Positions 8,989-20,286 of a stretch of DNA of 64,000 nt are shown here, piece by piece. Location: the NCBI GenBank assembly GCA_963738135.1, contig CAVTVK010000002.1:501444-565443 (forward strand), written 5' to 3'. The position numbers and the translations under genes were made by a program. Origin of the DNA: Bog-473 sp963738135 (GTDB lineage Bacteria; Actinomycetota; Acidimicrobiia; Acidimicrobiales; RAAP-2). How positions within the stretch are numbered: the first letter of the stretch is position 1; the number at the start of each line of letters is the position of its first letter. The notes under the pieces are model-generated. The model saw nothing but the letters and a program-made list of their open reading frames with translations, made no database searches and was not told where the DNA came from.

Positions 8989-10117
8989 GTGGAGTCTGGG
9001 TGGGTGAGCAGCGGGGTGGCGGATCTCGATGAAGCCATCGGCGGGCTGATTCCGGGGGACAACATCGTCTGGGTGGCCGACAACAGCACGGCCTTCCAAT
9101 CCTTCGAAGACGCCTTCTTAGCCGAGGGCTTCCGACGCGGCCGGACCTGCGTTTACGTGCAGACTGACAGCGAAGAGCCGGCTCTCCACGTCCATGACCC
9201 AGCCATGGTCGTATTCGATGCACGTGCGGGCAAGCCTCATGGAAACGCGACCGCTCTCGAACAGGCACTCATCGAGATCGGTGCGCGGGCATCACCAGGC
9301 CCATGTCGTTGTGGGCGGGCTTGATGCGTTGGTCCGCCGATGGGGCCCTGACCGGGTCGCTGACTTCTATCGCCGCACGTGCCCACGATTGTTCGGCTTC
9401 GGCGCCCTCGCTTACTGGCGCGTATCTAGAGGAGCAATCGCCTCCTCTTCGCTCGAGCAAATCCGCCACGTCGCCCAATGTGTCTTCGAGATCGGCGACG
9501 GTCATCTCAACGTCGCCAAAGCCGAAGGCCGCTCAGCGGCGGTCCAAGGCCGGATCCTCAAGATGGACATCGAACAAGGTGTGCCCGTCCTCTCGAGTGA
9601 AAAGGCGCTCGGACGAATCGGGCGGGGATTGCAACAACTCCGACGCCAACGGAACTTGAGCCAGGCGGACATTGCCGCCTACGCCGGGGTCACGCCAAGC
9701 GCCATCTCTCAAGCTGAGGCTGGTCGGCGAGGGCTCTCGCTCGACACATTGCTCGTCTTGGGCGAACACCTCGGCATAAGCATCGACGCGCTCCTCGACA
9801 ACAAGCCCGCGACCGGTTACGTCTTGGCTCGGCGGCCGACCGCGTCAGGCACTGTGGCTTCCCTTTTCGACGATCCCGAACAAGGTCTGGTGGTCTACCT
9901 CGTCCGGCTCGGGCCCGGTGCCGAAGGCTCACCACCCTTCAGTTTCAAAGGAATCGAGCTGATCGCGGTCGCCTCTGGGATCATCCAGTTGACCGTCGGA
10001 CCCGAAACGCCGGTGATGCGAGCCGGGGATGCCGTCCTCACGGCACGAGATCCCGTACGGGGATGGCGAAACCTGTTCGCCGAACCGGCAACGTTCTTCT
10101 GGATCTTGAAGGCCTGA
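8989..10117 (+). CDS. RecA/KaiC-like domain + XRE HTH + cupin regulator, one frameshift
   Basis: It starts at GTG 8989 with AAGGA eight bases upstream. Residues 1-100 (VSSGVADLDEAIGGLIPGDN ... FRRGRTCVYVQTDSE) match the fold of KaiC/RadA ATPases, but the P-loop position reads VADNS, so nucleotide hydrolysis is unlikely. A shift near 9285-9295 joins ALIEIGAR to HHQAHVVVGGLDALVRRWG. Then follows an XRE helix-turn-helix (LRRQRNLSQADIAAYAGVT, SAISQAEAGRRG) and a C-terminal cupin (GIELIAVASGIIQLTVG ... MRAGDAV). The cupin probably binds a ligand that sets DNA binding. The fused order sensor/RecA-like-HTH-cupin is unusual. Confidence 0.7.
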
Positions 10118-10317
10118 CAGCGAACGCCGGAGCACGACCATTCAGGTTCGGCCGATCAGCGGCGAACCACGTGTGGGAGTTGATCGCCTTGGTATTACCG
10201 AGTCGTGACTCGAAAACTTTCGCATGAACACGCTCCGGTGTGTTCGAACCGATACTCGAATTTGATAGGGCAATGAGTTGGAGATGCATCCAAGCCGTAC
10301 GCGGGGCTCCGCCCGGG

Positions 10318-11226
10318 TTATCTCGGTACGTCCGAGGGAGCGACCTCTGCCCCTTGTTCGTCGAGCATCCTTCGACCATAAGCCAGTTCCGCGGCCATCA
10401 CAGTCTGTTCGATGAGCAAGGCAATGGTCATGGGGCCCACACCACCGGGAACGGGAGTGATAAGGCTCGCCACCGGTCTTGCCTCGTCGAAAGCGACATC
10501 ACCGGCATTGTCCTCGTTGTATCCGGTATCCACGACCACCGTCCCAGGCTTTAGCCACTTGCCTCGAACGAACCTGGGTCTACCAACGGCGGCCACCAGG
10601 ATGTCGGCCGAGGCGACGTGAGCCCGAATATCGCGCGTCGATGAATGGCAGTAGGTAACGGTGGCGTTTCGAGCAAGCAACAACATCCCCATTGGTTTGC
10701 CGAGGATGGGGCTTCGTCCGAGAACCACGGCGTGCTTGCCAGCCGGGTCAACGGCGTACTCGTCAAGGAGGCGGATGATCCCCACTGGAGTGCACGGCGC
10801 GAAGCCAGGAATACCGAGAGCCATTGCGCCGAACGAGTGTGCCGTCACACCGTCGATGTCTTTGGACGGTGTAATCGCTTCGAAAACGGCGCGTTCGTTG
10901 ACATGGGCAGCGAGTGGATGTTGCACGAGGATCCCGTCCACGTGGAATCCTCTGACAAGACGCGAACCGCCCTTAGGGCCTCTGCCGTCGTCACTGCGCC
11001 GTGAAGCTCGACCACTCGCAACGCAACACCAGCATCTCGACAGCGAGCCTGTTTCAACTTGACGTAGGTGACCGCAAGCCGGATCATCATCCATCAGCAC
11101 GACCGCCAAGCAAGGGGTCCGGCCAGCGCGCTCTTTGAAGCGAGCCGCTCGTTCGCCCGTCTTCGCCAAGATCTGCCGAGCGAGGAACGTCCCGTCCATG
11201 AGCCCGACGTTGTCAGCTGCATTCAA
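10318..11226 (-). CDS. folD: bifunctional methylenetetrahydrofolate dehydrogenase/cyclohydrolase, compensated double frameshift
   Basis: FolD interconverts methylene-, methenyl- and formyl-tetrahydrofolate in the cytosol. Visible signatures are GILVQHPLAAHVNE, PSKDIDGV, the NADP-site GRSPILGKPMG and the C-terminal PVPGGVGPMT. At 302 residues the length is close to normal. Between about 11075 and 10960 the frame reads nonsense (GHLRQVETGSL ...), while a neighbouring frame reads VTYVKLKQARCRDAGVALRV, the true FolD sequence with the catalytic Lys of YVKxK. An extra base near 11070 and a lost base near 10960 cancel each other. As written the catalytic lysine would be missing, so a sequencing error is likely. 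Confidence 0.85.
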   Translation of the reverse strand: MNAADNVGLMDGTFLARQILAKTGERAARFKERAGRTPCLAVVLMDDDPACGHLRQVETGSLSRCWCCVASGRASRRSDDGRGPKGGSRLVRGFHVDGILVQHPLAAHVNERAVFEAITPSKDIDGVTAHSFGAMALGIPGFAPCTPVGIIRLLDEYAVDPAGKHAVVLGRSPILGKPMGMLLLARNATVTYCHSSTRDIRAHVASADILVAAVGRPRFVRGKWLKPGTVVVDTGYNEDNAGDVAFDEARPVASLITPVPGGVGPMTIALLIEQTVMAAELAYGRRMLDEQGAEVAPSDVPR

Positions 11227-11490
11227 GAGCCCGCTCCTCGAATCGACTGGGTGCGTCGCATGTGCCTGATCCTGGGCCCGGAGAGGTGGCCGGTCGAATC
11301 CCGATGAGGGTCGTCGTCTCGGTCCCTTCAGTGGGTTGGGTCATTCCAGGCTTCCGACGATCTCGAACCTAAGCGGTACTGCGGGAGGAGATGGGCGAGG
11401 GAGCCTGCACCAATCGACCGGCTGGTGCGGTAGTGATCCCAAGATATCCGCCGGCTCCCTATTGGCGGAGGATCGCCAGGCCACCGTTGT

Positions 11491-12456
11491 TCAGTCTGAG
11501 CGCTGATCAATTCGGCTAACAGCCTCTTCGGCCTCGCTCACGAGGACGCTCACGAGTTCAGTCGCCGAAGACAGCTCGGTAATCAGGTCGATACCTTCCC
11601 CGGCCCAGATCGGGACGAAGCCCTGGTCGGCATCGACGATCGCCAGCCCGTAGGCGTCCAGCACCGAACTTCGTCCTCTCTCAGCTCGTCCTCCTTGTCC
11701 CGCCAGCGATCAAGGAAGTCGTTGCGCAAGGTTCGAGCCGTATAGCGGTGCGGCCAAGAAGAGCGCCGGGCGATATCGAGCACCCGGCTGCGCTCGGTGT
11801 CATCACCACTCCCCTCAAGAATCGCCTTGGTAACTGATGCTGCAACAAGGGCTTCGAGACTGGCCTCGAACCGGGTGCCGACCAGTGCTCCGGCCGCCCC
11901 GAGCATGAGGACCGCGGCCAAGCCACGGCCATCGGCAATGCCTCCCGCCGCCAGAACCGGTGTCGGCGCGACAAGGTCGACGACGGCCGGCACAAAGGGC
12001 AGCGTCGCTCGTCGGCCACCGTGGCCGCCTGCCTCGGAGCCCTGGGCCACGATGACATCGGCACCGACGTCGAGCGCGGTGCACGCCTCCTCGAGATCCG
12101 TCACTTGGATGATCAGCTTGGCATCCGACTTGACGAACAGCGTCGGCAAAAGGTCTCGGGTCGCCGAACGACAGCAAGATCGCGTCCGGCCCGTATTCGA
12201 GAGTCCAAAGGAGCGTCTCGACATCAAGGGCCCAAGTCAGGAGTCCGACGCCCCAGGGGCAGTGCGGTGGATCCGACCACAATCTCCAGCTCTCGCTCCA
12301 ACCAGTCTCGATTGCCGCCGCTACCTCCGACCAGGCCGAGGCCGCCGCCGTTTGATACCGCCGCGGCCAGCGCGCCACCGGCCACGTCACCCATCGGTGC
12401 CAGTGCAACGGGGTGCTTACTGACAGGGACTGCGTGAATGCCGTCTTTAGCGTCAT
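11491..12456 (-). CDS. nitronate monooxygenase (2-nitropropane dioxygenase family), several frameshifts
   Basis: This is an FMN-dependent TIM-barrel enzyme that oxidises alkyl nitronates. Blocks in consecutive minus frames are VALAPMGDVAGGALAAAVSN, LGLVGGSGG, AILLSFGDPRPFADAV, DVIVAQGSEAGGHGG, VLAAGGIADGRGLAAVLMLGA and GALVGTRFEAS, with a final frame reaching VLDAYGLAIVDADQGFVPIW and a TGA at 11491-11493. QGSEAGGH and AAGGIADGR are the family's flavin-binding signatures. At least three shifts are needed (near 12390, 12140 and 11660). A second family member lies at 61270-62229 and is intact. Confidence 0.75.
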
Positions 12457-12647
12457 GCATGCACCATCGTTCGCAATCGGTAAGCGCGAGCTCCACCGTA
12501 AGGATTTAACTGACAGCGTTCAACTGATACCCACCGGCTTCCCTGCGAGCGTCTTGCCCATACGGACCCGATGCTCTTGGCCGGGTCAGCCCCCACCCAA
12601 ACCGAGGTTACATCGACGACCCGATTGACGTGCTCGCAAACGATGAT

Positions 12648-13310
12648 TCACAGCCGAGGTGCCTCTCGATCTCTCAGTTTGTCTACGACCGCCATCGCGG
12701 CACGGGCGGTCCGGCCCAGTACTCCGCTCCGGGGCAGATAGCGATGAGGGCGAGAGTCGGCGTGGCGGTGAGCAGCGGAGACCTGATCGTCGAGCTTCCC
12801 GAGCTCAGCTCGGCTCAAGGTCGAGCGGATACGGGAGAAAACTGACGACTCCTGTGCCTCTATGAGCTCATCCACCGCCGTCATGGCACGCTCAAGCAAC
12901 TCGGGCAGATCGGGAGAACTGATCGATCTGCGTTCGATCTCCATCAGAAGCTTGTCAATCTTCCGATAGCGACGTCGCAAGGACCTCCACAGGCGATGAC
13001 CATCCTCGAGACGAGACCGGATCAGAGGTGCGAGCACCGATGCTTCGACGTCATCGTGCTCGCTGATTGCCTGGCGTATGCGGATAAGGCGATCTTTCCT
13101 CTCCCACGACGAGCTCGAAGGGCTAGAGAAATCTGCGAACAAGCGCTCCAGCGCCCGGTGTTCGTCGACAAGTTGCGTGATGCCGTCATGCGGTGTCGCG
13201 CTTTGATCGGCGGTGACGACGAAGGGGTCTTCAGAAAGAGACTGTGGGTCGTCCGTGTCCGTTCGTACCGTTTCGCTCGGGCCCTGTGGCTCTCTTGTTC
13301 GCAGTTGCAT
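12648..13310 (-). CDS. hemerythrin HHE domain protein
   Basis: An intact protein of 220 residues starts at ATG 13310 behind GGAGG. Helical blocks LVDEHRALERLFADF, IRQAISEHDDVEASVLAPLI and DELIEAQESSVFSRI supply the His/Glu pattern of a hemerythrin-like four-helix bundle, which carries a diiron site that senses or binds O2, NO or iron. The first 40 residues are disordered and acidic. The C-terminal end (HRHADSRPHRYLPRSGVLGR) is basic. It stands alone with a 360-bp upstream gap. It fits the redox/NO theme of the window, where a second hemerythrin heads the suf operon. Confidence 0.85.
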   Translation of the reverse strand: MQLRTREPQGPSETVRTDTDDPQSLSEDPFVVTADQSATPHDGITQLVDEHRALERLFADFSSPSSSSWERKDRLIRIRQAISEHDDVEASVLAPLIRSRLEDGHRLWRSLRRRYRKIDKLLMEIERRSISSPDLPELLERAMTAVDELIEAQESSVFSRIRSTLSRAELGKLDDQVSAAHRHADSRPHRYLPRSGVLGRTARAAMAVVDKLRDREAPRL

Positions 13311-13670
13311 GGCGCCTCCATTCAGGCTGTGGCCAGTCTACCCGGTTTATCGACTCGATACTAGAAATTTTAACCCGGCTCCGGTCCATTCTGGGTATTC
13401 GTCATCGGAAGCGGGATCCGACCGAGTATGCGCGAGCACAGTACAGAGGAAGCCGAATTGAGTCATCGAGGGAAGGAACGCGGACGCCGCGGTGCTGCCG
13501 CGTGAGCCTCGAGGTCCGACCCCAGGGGGAGCCGAGAGACGACAGCGGGGATATTCGCGTCTGTTCACCCAAGAGTGTCGCGGCCAAGCCTTTGACCCGT
13601 TTTCTGTGGCCTGTTGATGGCCGCGACGATCCGCGGCACGGAGCCGGGCGATGGCCGGCCCAGATCGGCG
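13311..13670. other. gene-free stretch upstream of the hemerythrin gene
   Basis: No supported gene. It contains a weak half-site resembling the CTAGT operator (minus strand, around 13365) in what should be the hemerythrin promoter. I do not count it as a full site. Confidence 0.4.
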
Positions 13671-16521
13671 TTAACTGGGGGGAGGGGCCAGGTCGCGAAG
13701 GACGAACGGGAGTATGCCGCCCTGGCGATAGTGCTCGAGTTCATCGGCCGTGTCGAGGCGGGCGACGACCGGGAGCGGCCGGTCGTCCGCCATGACCCGG
13801 AGTGCTCCATCGGCACCGGCGGTCATTGCGGCGAGCCCGAAGAGGTCAAAGACTTCTGTGCCGGTGAGGCCGAGGCTGGCAATCGAGGCGCCATCGACGA
13901 ATTGGAGCGGGAGGACTCCCATCCCGATGAGGTTGGAGCGGTGGATGCGCTCAAAACTCTCGGCGAGCACGGCGCGCACCCCGAGCAACATCGTCCCTTT
14001 GGCGGCCCAGTCCCGCGATGACCCCGAGCCGTAATCCTTGCCGGCCAACACGACGAGCGGCACGCCGTCTGCCTGGTACCGCTGCGCGGCGTCGAAAACG
14101 CTGAGCTCTTCGCCGCTCGGTAGGTGTCGAGTGACGCCACCCTCCACATCGTGGTACGAGAGCGTTCCTGAGCCGAACGTTTGCGAACGTACCGCGCACC
14201 ATGACGTCGTGGTTTCCCCGCCGGGCACCAAAGGAGTTGAAATCGTCCTGCCGTACGCCTCGCTCGAGAAGGTAACGGCCAGCCGGTCCCGTGGGCGGGA
14301 TCGAGCCGGCGGGTGAGATGTGATCGGTGGTGACGCTGTCACCGAGAACCACGAGGGCCCGGGCGCCGACGATGTTTGCGATGTCAGGCACTTGCGGTCC
14401 GACCCCGTCGAGGAACGGCGGGCGTTGGATGTACGTGGAGGCCGCCTGCCAGGAGAAGACGGCCTCGTCTCCGACTTCAAGGGCGGCCCACCGCTCGTCG
14501 CCGTCGTAGAGAGTGGCGTACGACTGAGTGAATTGGTCGCGGCCGAGTACTTGATTGACCACGGAGTCGACCTCTGCCGGCGTCGGCCACAGATCGGCGA
14601 GCAGCACCGGCTCGCCGGCCGGCGTGGTTCCGAGTGGCTCGGTCGTGAGTTCGATATCCATGGTGCCGGCTAGCGCGTACGCCACGACGAGCGGAGGGGA
14701 GGCAAGGTAGTTCATACGCACATCGGGGTGGATCCGGCCCTCGAAGTTTCGGTTCCCCGAGAGCACGGCGCACACCGCCAGGTGCCCCTTCTCAACGGCG
14801 CTAGGCACGCCGTCGAGCAGCGGCCCAGAATTGCCGATGCAGGTCGTGCATCCGTAGCCGACGAGATCGAAACCGAGCTCGGCCAGGGGTTCGGTCAATC
14901 CGGCGCGGTCGAGGTACTCGGTGACGACCCGGGACCCCGGCGCCAATGACGTCTTGACCCAGGGTTTGGGGCGCAGCCCCCGTTCGACCGCCTTCTTGGC
15001 GAGCAGGCCAGCGGCGACCATGACCTGAGGATTCGAGGTATTGGTACAGCTCGTGATGGCGGCGATGACGACGTGGCCATCGTCGACGGTGACGGCCTGA
15101 CCGTCGATCTCCGTTGCCACCTGGCGGCTCACCCGCACCGGTTCGACCGATCTGACCGTCGATTCTCCTTGAAGGAGGGGGTCAGGTGCTCCAGATGTGG
15201 TGATACCGGCCATGGCCGAAGGAGGATCACTCGCCGGGAATGACTCGTCGGACGCCTCCTCGGGACTCCCTTGAGCGATCTGAGCCAGGTCCTTGACGCT
15301 GTCGCCAACGCCAGTCACCGCGGCGGGCTCGAGCCCGGCCAGCGACGTGCGAAACGCCGCGCCGGGCCCGGGACAGCGGGACGCGATCTTGGGGTCGAAA
15401 GGGTCCCGCGATGCAAGGTTCGATGCACGAGAGGTCGAGTGTCAGCAGCTCAGAGAAGGAGGGTGCGTCGCCGCCCGGCTCGTGGAAGAGGTACTGCTCC
15501 TTGGCATAGCGTTCGATCAGTTCGATGTGCGCAGGTGAGCGGCCGGTGAGGCGAAGGTAGTCGAGCGTCCCCTCGATCGATGGGACTGATGGCGCACGTT
15601 GCCCCGTACTCGGGAGCCATGTTGCCGAGCGTCGCCCGGTGTTCGACTCGGAGATTCGCCAGCCCCGGTCCCGTGAACTCCACGAACTTACCCACTACCC
15701 CATGACGGCGCAGGAGCTCGGCCATCGTGAGGACGAGGTCGGTGGCTGTTGCCGTCGGCGGCAGTGCTCCCATCAACTCCACGCCGACCACCGCGGGCAT
15801 GGGCATGGACAGGGCTTGACCGAGCATCGCCGCCTCAGCCTCGATTCCGCCCACGCCCCAGCCGAGCACCCCAAGGCCGTTCACCATCGGTGTGTGCGAA
15901 TCGGTGCCGACCAAGGTGTCGGGAAAGGCCTCGCCTTCGTCGGTGGCGAAAATCACCCTGGCCAGATACTCGAGGTTCACCTGGTGGCATATCCCTGTGT
16001 CGGGGGGCACCACGGAAAAGTTGTCGAAGACCTGCTGTGCCCAGCGCAGCAGGCCGTAGCGCTCGATGTTGCGCTCGTGCTCGATCGCGGCGTTGATGGC
16101 GAAGGCCTGCGCACTGCCGGAGGACTCGGCGATCACCGAGTGGTCGATGACAAGTTCGACGGGCACCTTCGGATTCACGAGTTTCGGGTCGCCACCGAGG
16201 TCGGCCAAGGCATCGCGCAGCACAGCCAGGTCGACGACGGCCGGAACCCCTGTGAAGTCCTGGAGGAGGACGCGCTCAGGATTGAAGGGCACCACGTTGG
16301 TCGCGGCAGCTGCCCTGCGGCCACGCCGCCAATGCTGCGACATCACCGGCGGTGACCGTTCGACCGTCCTCGTGACGGAGGAGGTTCTCGAGAAGGATCT
16401 TGATCGAGTACGGGAGTCGGGCAACATCGGCCAGATCCTCGAGCGCCGACAATCTGCAGATCCGGTAGCGCTCATCTCCTACCTGCAACGTTGACCGAGA
16501 GCCAAAACTATCGACGACCAT
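13671..16521 (-). CDS. acnA: aconitate hydratase A, four apparent frameshifts
   Basis: This [4Fe-4S] enzyme of the TCA cycle converts citrate to isocitrate. Start ATG 16521 is preceded by GGAGGT. Blocks along the chain are DSFGSRSTLQVGD, VPFNPERVLLQDFTGVPAVV, ICHQVNLEYLARVIF, DSHTPMVNGLGVLGWGVGGI, ITSCTNTSNPQVMVAAGLLA (first cluster Cys), YGCTTCIGNSGPL (two further Cys), VTTDHISPAGSI and DYGSGSSRDWAAKGT. The full length is about 950 residues. It includes a mid-chain insert with SDESFPASDPPS, a motif I recall from actinobacterial aconitases. Frame breaks lie near 16325, 15585, 15360 and 14158. For an essential-type enzyme, assembly indels are the simplest explanation. Confidence 0.85.
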
Positions 16522-16573
16522 GACGACCTCCTGCAGAACGCCCTCTTCGTCCCGGTCATAGCACGTTCGCGGG

Positions 16574-18909
16574 TTACGTGTCCCGAGAAGACGGCGCCGT
16601 CCTGACTCGATGGGGTGCCTTGTCGAGGCCGAGCGTGCCTCGCAGTCGGTGCGTCGCGGCCACCATGTGGCCAAGCGCGACGGTCACATCCTCGTAGCTG
16701 CGTGTCTTGAGTCCACAGTCGGGGTTGACCCACAGCCGATCCGCGCCGACGACGCTGAGGGCTCGGCGTAACAGAGCCTCGAACTCGGGGACCTCTGGGA
16801 CCTTGGGCGAGTGCACGTCATAGACTCCAGGACCTATCCCACCGCGGTAGCGGACATGCTCCAGCTCGTGAACCAGCCCCATGCGCGACCGGGCGGCTTC
16901 GAGCGATACCACGTCGACATCGAGATCCTCCAGCGCTCCCATGATGTCACCGAGCGCGGCGTAACACATGTGGGTATGAATCTGGGTGTCCGGGTTCGCC
17001 GCCGATGTCACGAGTCGAAAGGCCCGCGTGGCCCAGGCCAGATACTCGGGGCGGTCAGCCTGACGAAGCGGCAGTCCCTCACGCAGGGCCGGTTCGTCGA
17101 CCTGGATCACCGCGATGCCGGTCGACTGGAGGTCGGTGAGCTCGTCGCGAATCGCCAAGCCGAGTTGCGCAGCAGTGTCGGCTTCGGGTTGGTCGTCGCG
17201 GACAAAGGACCATCGCAGCATCGTGAGTGGTCCGGTGAGCATGCCTTTCACCGGTTTCGTCGTCCGCGACTGGGCGTAACGAGCCCATTCGAGGGTTATC
17301 GGAGCCGGTCGAGCCACGTCTCCGAAGAGCACGGGGGGCCGCACACAACGCGAACCATAGGACTGGACCCATCCCTCCTCGGGTAGGACAAAACCGCTCA
17401 TCTGGGAGGCGAAGTAACGCACCATGTCGTCGCGTTCGGGCTCGCCGTGGACCAGCACATCGAGGCCGATGCTTTCTTGGAGGGCGATGACGCGGTCGAT
17501 CTCGGATTCGAGCGAACGCCGGTACCCATCGTCGGCGGTTCGTCCGGCCCGCCACGCGGCCCGGGCCTTCCGCAGCTCGGTGGTCTGGGGGAACGACCCG
17601 ATGGTCGTCGTGGGCAGCATTGGCAGTCCCAGTCGGGCCTGCTGGCTCTCGACGCGCTCTTCGAGCGGTAGCGATCGACGGGGATCGAATGCAACGTCAG
17701 CTGTCCGCTGGCGAATCGCGCTGATCCCGACCCTTGGTGAGCACCGTCGAGCATCGAGAGCGGCCCGATTGGCCTCCAAGGCATCGGCCACCGCTACCCG
17801 GCCGCGATCAGCGCCGCGGGCCAGCACTGCCAACTCGGCCAGCTTCTCCTCGGCGAAAGCCAGCCAGGGAAGGACTCCTTCATCCAGCGTGGACTCGGCG
17901 GCCAGACTGAGCGGGACGTGCAGGAGCGAACACGACGTTGACACCACAACCTCTTCAGCGAGGCCGCTGAGCCGGTCGAGCAGGGTGAGCGAGGCGTCGA
18001 GGTCGTTTGCCCAGACGTTGCGCCCATCGACGACCCCAGCGAAGAGCATCTTGTTGCCCAGGCCGCCTGCCTCAGAGAGGAGGCCGAGATTCTCCGGGCC
18101 CCGACAGAAGTCCAGGCCCACGCCCTCGATTGGTAGCTCGCTGAGTGCCGCCATGGCCCCCCCCACGTGGCCAAAGTACGTCGAGACGGCCAGATTCGGG
18201 CGGTCCGGCTGCTCGGCCATCCGTTGATAGGCGCGGCAAAAGCGAAGCGAGTTCGTCAGCGCTCCTGTCCTCGACGAGCGCCGGTTCGTCGAGGCGGACC
18301 CACGAGACACCACGCTGGGCAAGTTCGACCAAGAGCGCCCTGTAGACATCCACGAGCGGTTCGAGCGCGCTCAAGACGTCAAAGCCCGCGAGGAGTCGGA
18401 GCGCTCCGGAGGAGCAGGCTGAACGGCCCCAACAGCACCGGGCTTGTCGAGATGTCGAGGGCGTTGGCCTCCACCAGCTCACGGCAGGGCTTGGTGTCGT
18501 CCAAACGGAAGTCGGTTTCGGGCCCGATCTCGGGCACAAGGTGGTGATAGTTGGTGTCGAACCACTTGGTGAGGTCCAGGGGCGCCACCGCGCGACCTTC
18601 AATGTCTGCTCCGCGGGCCATGGCGAAATATCGATCGAGGGTGATCGGCACGTTGGTGGCACGGAACCGGGCTGGGGCGGCGCCTACCATCACGATGGCA
18701 TCGAGCACGTGGTCGTAGAGCGAGAAATCGTTCGACGGGATGAAATCCACACCAGCGGCGGCCATCGTCTGCCAGTTACGTTGACGGATCTCCAACGCCG
18801 CGGCCTCGAGTTCGGCGGCGCTGGTTTCGCCCCTCCAGAAGCGCTCGAGCGCCCACTTGAGCGCCCGGCCCTCTCCGATTCGGGGCATGCCGTGGACGGC
18901 GGTTCTCAT
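16574..18909 (-). CDS. metE: cobalamin-independent methionine synthase, two frameshifts
   Basis: MetE transfers a methyl group from methyltetrahydropteroyl-triglutamate to homocysteine. Start ATG 18909 begins MRTAVHGMPRIGEGRALKWA. The N-terminal half continues with IPSNDFSLYDHVLD and GPETDFRLDD. The C-terminal half shows TTTIGSFPQT, VHGEPERDDMV, VKGMLTGPLTML, VIQVDEPALREGLP, IHTHMCYA and VNPDCGLKTR, including the zinc ligands His and Cys of THMC, and the final Cys. Shifts near 18400 and 18240 interrupt the linker, where a third frame supplies DVYRALLVELAQRGVSWVRL. The full length, about 770 residues, is normal. Its start overlaps a TGA in one frame of the upstream alkA gene (ATGA). Confidence 0.88.
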
Positions 18910-19902
18910 CTGGCTCTCTCGGCAGCGATGCCGGCCGAGCTTCTGCCGGCCCGACGTGTTGGTCGGGTCGACAGTTGGCGTGACGTGCCCCGCGGTCGCG
19001 AGGGCGTCGAGGAGGAGATGGAAGTACACGAGCCCGCCGTAGGGCCACCAGGTCCGCGACAGCTCGGTCACCTCTTCGTAGCCGGCGGACGACGACAAAC
19101 CGAAGCGTTTGTGGAGGTTATTGCGCGCTCCGACGTCGTCGCCGGGCAGTATCTGCCAGCGTCCGAGGCCACGGAGAAGGATGTATTCGGCGCTCCAGCG
19201 CCCGATCCCGGTGAGGTCGACCAGGGTGGCATACGCCCGCTCGTTGTCGGCGTCTCGGAGCGATTCGAGATCGATCCTGCCGCTCGCCACCTGGCGGGCC
19301 AGTGTCGTCACGGCATGAGCTTTGTTCCAGCTGAATCCGACGTCCCGCAGGAGCTGGGGATCGGCTTCGGCCAGCCGCTCGGGGGTCGGGAAACCAGGCA
19401 CCGCATCGCGTCGGTCAATGATGGGTCCGAACTGCTCCGCCAGGCGGTTGAGGAGGTGAACCCCCACCACAAGTGAGAGCTGCTGACAGGCGACCGCGTT
19501 CACTGCCGCCTCGAAGACGGTCGGAAAGAGCGGTGGCCGCATCCCGAGGAACTGCTCAGCCAACGTCGTGAGCCGTTCATCGTGCGCTGCGAGTGTGTAA
19601 AAGCCTCCGAGGTCGGCACTCAGTCCGAGGGTTCGATCGAGGAGACGCCGAACTTCAGGTTCGAAACGTCGAGGCGACTCTCGACCCGTTGTGCGAAGCT
19701 CCACGAGGAGGAGAGGCTTTTGTCCACGCTGCTCTTGACGAACGACGATCTCGACTGCCTGGCCCCCCGCCACAACGGTTCGCCGGTAGCTGGCACCGCC
19801 CCAGCGGTCGACGGCGTTGTGGGGCCGGCGCCGCAACGTCCAGACCGTGAGGTCCAACCGGAACGGTGCCCGCACCTCGATCTCGAACCGGCATCGTTGC
19901 AC
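18907..19902 (-). CDS. DNA-3-methyladenine glycosylase II (AlkA-like), runs into metE without stop
   Basis: This base-excision repair glycosylase has a degenerate N-terminal domain (FEIEVRAPFRLDLTVWTL) and an HhH-GPD domain with VACQQLSLVVG, LVDLTGIGRWSAEYILLRGL and the catalytic Asp in LPGDDVGA. I take GTG 19902 as the start because AAGGCGA precedes it and the DUF488 gene stops at 19908. The frame continues into metE without a stop. In another frame a TGA overlaps the metE ATG, which would be the normal coupled ending, so a small indel near the C-terminus is likely. Confidence 0.75.
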
Positions 19903-19907
19903 CGCCG

Positions 19908-20279
19908 CTATCGCCTTGAACGCTGGACAACGGCACCGAGCACAGCGGCACCGGAGTGCTCGACGTCCTTGGTGGCGGTGAGCAGGATGAGCCGCCGATG
20001 GGCGGACACGTCGCGAAGCCGATCGACCGTCGCCTTGGCGGGCGCTTTCCTCAGCTCGCTCCGATAGCGCCGCGCGAACTCGGCAAATCGCTCCGGATCG
20101 TGGCCGTACCACCTGCGCAGCTCGGTGCTGGGGGCGACCTCTTTGGCCCACTCGTCATGGTCGAGTGCCTCCTTGCGCACTCCGCGTGGCCACAACCGAT
20201 CGACCAGCACCCGATGTTCGCCTCGCCGTCGACCGGGGTCTTGGTAAACCCGGATGATGTCAACTCCGATCGTCACCAT
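19908..20279 (-). CDS. DUF488 family protein
   Basis: An intact 123-residue protein has VDRLWPRGVRKEAL, EWAKEVAPSTELRRWYGH, RFAEFARRYRSELR and LLTATKDVEHSGAAVL, all signatures of DUF488 (a family of unknown function often found near stress genes). It lies 7 bp downstream of the DUF59 gene and 5 bp upstream of alkA, so it sits in the same operon. A second DUF488 domain in this window is fused to a MarR regulator at 55143-55961. Confidence 0.85.
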   Translation of the reverse strand: MVTIGVDIIRVYQDPGRRRGEHRVLVDRLWPRGVRKEALDHDEWAKEVAPSTELRRWYGHDPERFAEFARRYRSELRKAPAKATVDRLRDVSAHRRLILLTATKDVEHSGAAVLGAVVQRSRR

Positions 20280-20286
20280 GACTCGA

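Noticed and set aside
12224..12496. Separate small gene at the start of the first nitronate monooxygenase
   Set aside because: Its sequence continues the monooxygenase in the next frame; it is a piece of one broken gene.
15639..16355. Plus-strand 238-codon frame inside acnA
   Set aside because: Antisense to clear aconitase motifs.
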